A stretch of DNA of 8,311 nucleotides, taken from positions 1 through 8,311 of the forward strand of contig CAINLH010000061.1 of NCBI GenBank assembly GCA_903850275.1, given 5' to 3'. Within the stretch, counting starts at the first letter, position 1. Each line of letters starts with the position of its first letter. The translations under genes and the position numbers were made by a program. Of the stretch, positions 6,053 through 8,311 are shown piece after piece. Under the pieces are notes generated by a model that saw only the letters and a program-made list of their open reading frames with translations, did no database searches and had not been told where the DNA came from. Source of the DNA: an uncultured Acidimicrobium sp. (GTDB lineage Bacteria > Actinomycetota > Acidimicrobiia > Acidimicrobiales > Ilumatobacteraceae).

Positions 6053-6663
6053 GCACTGCTACTGCCAGAACTTTGCCAGCCGGCCCGCAACCAGCAAACC
6101 GCAACTCGTTGGTCATGGGCACTGCTGCGGTGTGCGCTGCTGGCACCATGTTGATGTTCGGCATGCTCGCCATCTGGTTCAAATTTCGAGATGCATCGCC
6201 GTTGCGCACGGATGAAAAGGGCAAATTAATTCATGATTGGTTGCCATCCGAGATCAAGGTTCCGGAAGTTGCCGCCAACACGTTGATGATCACCATGGTC
6301 ATTGCCTGCATCATGGCGCAGTGGGGTGTGTACTCGGCTCGTCGTAACGATTCTTCGCATGCAACATTGTCAACTTTGATCACGGGCTTTATTGGTGTTG
6401 CCGCAATCAACGCTCAGGCCGCCATCTACATGCAGATGGATATGGGCGTTCGAGACGGTGCATATCAAACAATGTTTTATGCAGTCACTGGCACCATGTT
6501 GGTGTTGCTCGCATCCGGAGTGGCGTTTTCACTAGTCGCGATGTTTCGTGCAACAGCCGGTCGGCTTGGTGACAAACAAGTGATGACGGCACATGCGATG
6601 TATTGGTATTTCCTCACTGTGGTGTTTTGCGCACTGTGGTTCGTTGTGTACGTGCAGAAGTAG
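6049..6663 (+). CDS. Cytochrome oxidase subunit III-like protein with degenerate motifs
   Basis: A 204-residue membrane protein, about the length of actinobacterial CtaE, with five hydrophobic helices: near 21-44, 75-98, 106-128, 141-166 and 180-202. The fold signature of subunit III is visible: FYAVTG (143-148) matches the FY-ATG before the conserved HGLH, and MYWYFLTVVF (184-193) matches YYWHFVD-VW. Yet the histidines are gone. HGLH is replaced by MLVL (150-153), the YWHF His by Tyr187 and the following Asp by Thr190; the conserved Glu of the early S-E-MFF helix also seems missing. The start is fixed by a strong GGAGGAG site and an ATGA overlap with the subunit I-like gene, so the two proteins are probably made together and likely pair in the membrane. 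A DoxX-like or unrelated five-helix protein is a weaker alternative. Confidence 0.72.
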   Translation: MSTATARTLPAGPQPANRNSLVMGTAAVCAAGTMLMFGMLAIWFKFRDASPLRTDEKGKLIHDWLPSEIKVPEVAANTLMITMVIACIMAQWGVYSARRNDSSHATLSTLITGFIGVAAINAQAAIYMQMDMGVRDGAYQTMFYAVTGTMLVLLASGVAFSLVAMFRATAGRLGDKQVMTAHAMYWYFLTVVFCALWFVVYVQK

Positions 6664-6671
6664 GGACGAAC

Positions 6672-7784
6672 ATGCTGAATAACGGTTCTAAATTCTTCAT
6701 TGGCCTCACCGCCCTAACGGCAGTGTCGTTTGGTGTCTATATGTTGCTGATCCACCCTTCGGCTCTTGGTGCTACGGCTCTATTTGGCCTCGTTGCTGCC
6801 ACGGCTTTTTTGGCAACGATGGTGGTGTTCACTCGCGATGGCGACACCGAACTTGGTGACTCATCTGTCTTGTCAGAGCAGCCAACCGCATCTATGTGGC
6901 CACTCGTCGGCGCAGCTGGTGCAGCGTTGTTGCTTGTGGGAACTATTACAACGCCCATTGTCGCGTTGTTCGGAATCATTTTCCTTCTAGCCACATTCGT
7001 TGAGTGGGCGGTGCAGTCGTGGAGTGAGCGCGCTTCGAGCGATAGCGCATACAACGCAACGTTGCGCAAGCGCCTGTTGAACCCAATCGAGTTTCCAGTT
7101 CTCGCAGCAGTTGGTCTCGGTGTCATTATTTTCTCGTTCTCGCGCATCATGTTGGCCATCGACAAGAGCGCCGGGGCCGTGATCTTTATTGTGCTGTCAA
7201 CATTGATTTTGCTAGTTGGAGTTCTGTTTACGTTTAAGCCAGCACTCAAGCGTTCACTGGTGTTATCAATATGCGTTGTTGGCGCCCTCGGCATTGTTGC
7301 GGCCGGAGTTGGTTCCATGAGTTCAGGTCTTCGCGAAGATCTTGCATCTGCAGCAGAAGAAGATCACTACATGCATCGCGAGTGTGGTGCCGAGGCATCG
7401 AAGTATTTCGACAAGTTGCCGCTTGAAGGTGTTTCGCTAACGAGCTCGATTGACACTGTTATCGAATTGTCTGGTGGAAAGTTGATTGCTCGCGTCCAGG
7501 GAATTAATGGTGAACAGCAGAGCATCTCTATCCCGCGCGCAAGCCCAACCAACATTGTGTTCCGCAACTTGGATGATGGCGAATTCCGACTGGTGGCTCA
7601 TCTTGGCGAGAAGATGGTGACCGATGGTGTCAAGGAAAAAGTTGAGACGTGCACCCAACTAATTCCCCAGGGTGCGGAACAAGCACTGACGCTGACCATT
7701 CCCAAGCCAGCGGTTGCCGGAGAGCCCTTTTCCCTTGAAGTCGCTGGATTGAGCGGCCAAAGCATCGAAGTGGTCGTGCCGTGA
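6672..7784 (+). CDS. Subunit IV (CtaF)-like membrane protein with extra helices and cupredoxin-like tail
   Basis: A 370-residue protein. The ATG at 6672, preceded by AGGGA, is preferred to an in-frame ATG at 6603 inside the previous gene. Residues 1-115 resemble actinobacterial CtaF: two helices (8-28, 31-53), an acidic loop (RDGDTELGDSS) and SMWPLVGAAG followed by two more helices (77-113). CtaF ends there in its usual form, but this protein continues with a basic loop (120-136) and three more helices (about 141-161, 167-188, 194-214). Basic residues in 131-134 and at KPALKR place those loops in the cytoplasm, so the final 155 residues should lie outside. That domain is beta-rich (262-370), with NIVFRNLDDGEFRLVAHLG and a PFSLEVAGLSG-IEVVV ending that resemble a cupredoxin fold. 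It begins with an H-x2-H-x2-C motif (His232, His235, Cys238) and also has His310 and Cys327. The CtaF and cupredoxin assignments are similarity by eye and moderately sure; the membrane topology is clearer. Confidence 0.55.
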   Translation: MLNNGSKFFIGLTALTAVSFGVYMLLIHPSALGATALFGLVAATAFLATMVVFTRDGDTELGDSSVLSEQPTASMWPLVGAAGAALLLVGTITTPIVALFGIIFLLATFVEWAVQSWSERASSDSAYNATLRKRLLNPIEFPVLAAVGLGVIIFSFSRIMLAIDKSAGAVIFIVLSTLILLVGVLFTFKPALKRSLVLSICVVGALGIVAAGVGSMSSGLREDLASAAEEDHYMHRECGAEASKYFDKLPLEGVSLTSSIDTVIELSGGKLIARVQGINGEQQSISIPRASPTNIVFRNLDDGEFRLVAHLGEKMVTDGVKEKVETCTQLIPQGAEQALTLTIPKPAVAGEPFSLEVAGLSGQSIEVVVP

Positions 7785-7837
7785 TTCACGAAACCTCCCT
7801 CCGACACTCCAAGAATCGCCTCAATAGGCTGACATCC

Positions 7838-8311
7838 ATGTTTGGTCGCTTGAAGCCGGCGTTGTATGGAGTTGGCACCGCCGTTGTTCTCGCGGGTTGC
7901 GCAAGCAATGCACCGCAAGATACTTGGGCGCCAAAAGGCCCCAACGCACAAAAGATTGACACACTGCAAAAACCGGTTTTTGCGGTTGCAGGAATCATTG
8001 GTGTCATCGTGTTTGCTGTTGTTGTTATCGCGGTGATCAAGTTCAAGGATCGTGGTCAGCCAATTCCACACCAGACACACGGAAACCCTGCGCTTGAAAT
8101 CACTCTCACCATCATTCCCGCACTGATTCTCGCGGTGGTTGGTGTGTTCACTTTCCGTACCGTGTTCGATCTTGCCAAAACCGACGACACAGAGATGATT
8201 ATCAATGTCACCGGACAGCAGTGGTGGTGGGAATACGACTACCCAGTGCAAAACGAATACGGCATTACGCAACCGATTATCACTTCTGGCCAAATAGTTT
8301 TCCCTGTTGGC
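7838..8311 (+). CDS. ctaC: Cytochrome c oxidase subunit II, N-terminal part (partial)
   Basis: The first 158 residues of a subunit II, running off the window end. It is a lipoprotein-type precursor: a basic start (MFGRLK), a hydrophobic stretch and lipobox LAGC with Cys21. Two transmembrane helices follow (about 46-68 and 86-107), then the start of the extracytoplasmic Cu-A domain with the aromatic QQWWWEYDYP (127-136), which lies on the electron entry path from cytochrome c. HGNPALEITLTIIPALIL (81-98) is the family's second-helix signature. The Cu-A cysteines and histidines fall beyond the window, so their presence cannot be checked. A GTG at 7781 is in frame, overlaps the previous stop (GTGA) and would add 19 residues with many basic residues; ATG 7838 gives the more standard signal peptide. 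Unlike its neighbours, the visible part looks ordinary. Confidence 0.93.
   Translation, partial: MFGRLKPALYGVGTAVVLAGCASNAPQDTWAPKGPNAQKIDTLQKPVFAVAGIIGVIVFAVVVIAVIKFKDRGQPIPHQTHGNPALEITLTIIPALILAVVGVFTFRTVFDLAKTDDTEMIINVTGQQWWWEYDYPVQNEYGITQPIITSGQIVFPVG

Noticed and set aside
4532..6663. Idea that the subunit I- and III-like genes are decaying pseudogenes
   Set aside because: Both frames are full length without frameshifts or stops, the junction is an ATGA overlap with a strong ribosome binding site, and terminal family motifs are kept. Loss is concentrated at ligand and channel positions.
6737..7318. Minus-strand open frame of 193 codons
   Set aside because: It lies antisense within the seven-helix protein gene, with low-complexity Ala/Thr/Asn composition typical of a shadow frame.
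7598..8293. Long open frame of 231 codons on the minus strand
   Set aside because: It runs opposite to the clearly recognisable ctaC and the preceding gene, has no recognisable domain and is a shadow of their codon use.
1..8311. Search for CRISPR arrays, insertion sequences, attachment sites or phage genes
   Set aside because: No repeat-spacer pattern, transposase or integrase reading frame or terminal inverted repeats were seen; the tRNA genes show no duplicated 3' ends.

Overview
The window looks like chromosomal DNA of an actinomycete, most plausibly the Acidimicrobiia (Ilumatobacter/Microthrix-like). The evidence is a clpS-DUF2017 pair, a tRNA-Glu/Asp/Phe cluster in the order seen in other actinobacteria, actinobacterial-type cytochrome oxidase genes and many GTG/ATG starts that overlap the previous stop. 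Lineage is inferred from gene content; no taxonomic marker is present.

Layout. Positions 1-2243 (+) hold a tightly overlapping run: the 3' end of purB, then pyrE, a small cupredoxin-like lipoprotein gene and a tesB-type acyl-CoA thioesterase. Every junction is an ATGA or TAATG overlap. Positions 2292-2606 (-) carry tRNA-Glu(TTC), tRNA-Asp(GTC) and tRNA-Phe(GAA), with a perfect hairpin in each spacer. Positions 2682-3499 (-) carry clpS followed by a DUF2017 gene. From 3524 (+) to the end of the window lies a cytochrome c oxidase locus: ctaB (haem O synthase), a subunit I-like gene, a subunit III-like gene, a seven-helix subunit IV-like protein with an extracytoplasmic cupredoxin-like tail, and the first half of ctaC (subunit II), cut by the window edge.

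The most interesting part is 4532-7784. The subunit I-like protein is clearly homologous to CtaD from end to end, including TTTDH near the N-terminus and a DPWD...TLEW tail. By my reading, however, it has lost the helix II haem a histidine, the helix VI Cu-B histidine with its cross-linked tyrosine, both helix X haem histidines, and the key residues of the D and K proton channels. The next gene is a subunit III-like protein that has likewise lost the family's conserved histidines. Both frames are intact, overlap by 4 bp and are expressed as a unit with a strong ribosome binding site, so they do not look like decaying pseudogenes. Together with the fused subunit IV/cupredoxin protein they suggest a conserved, redox-silent oxidase-like membrane complex beside an apparently ordinary ctaB and ctaC. 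What it does cannot be told from the sequence.
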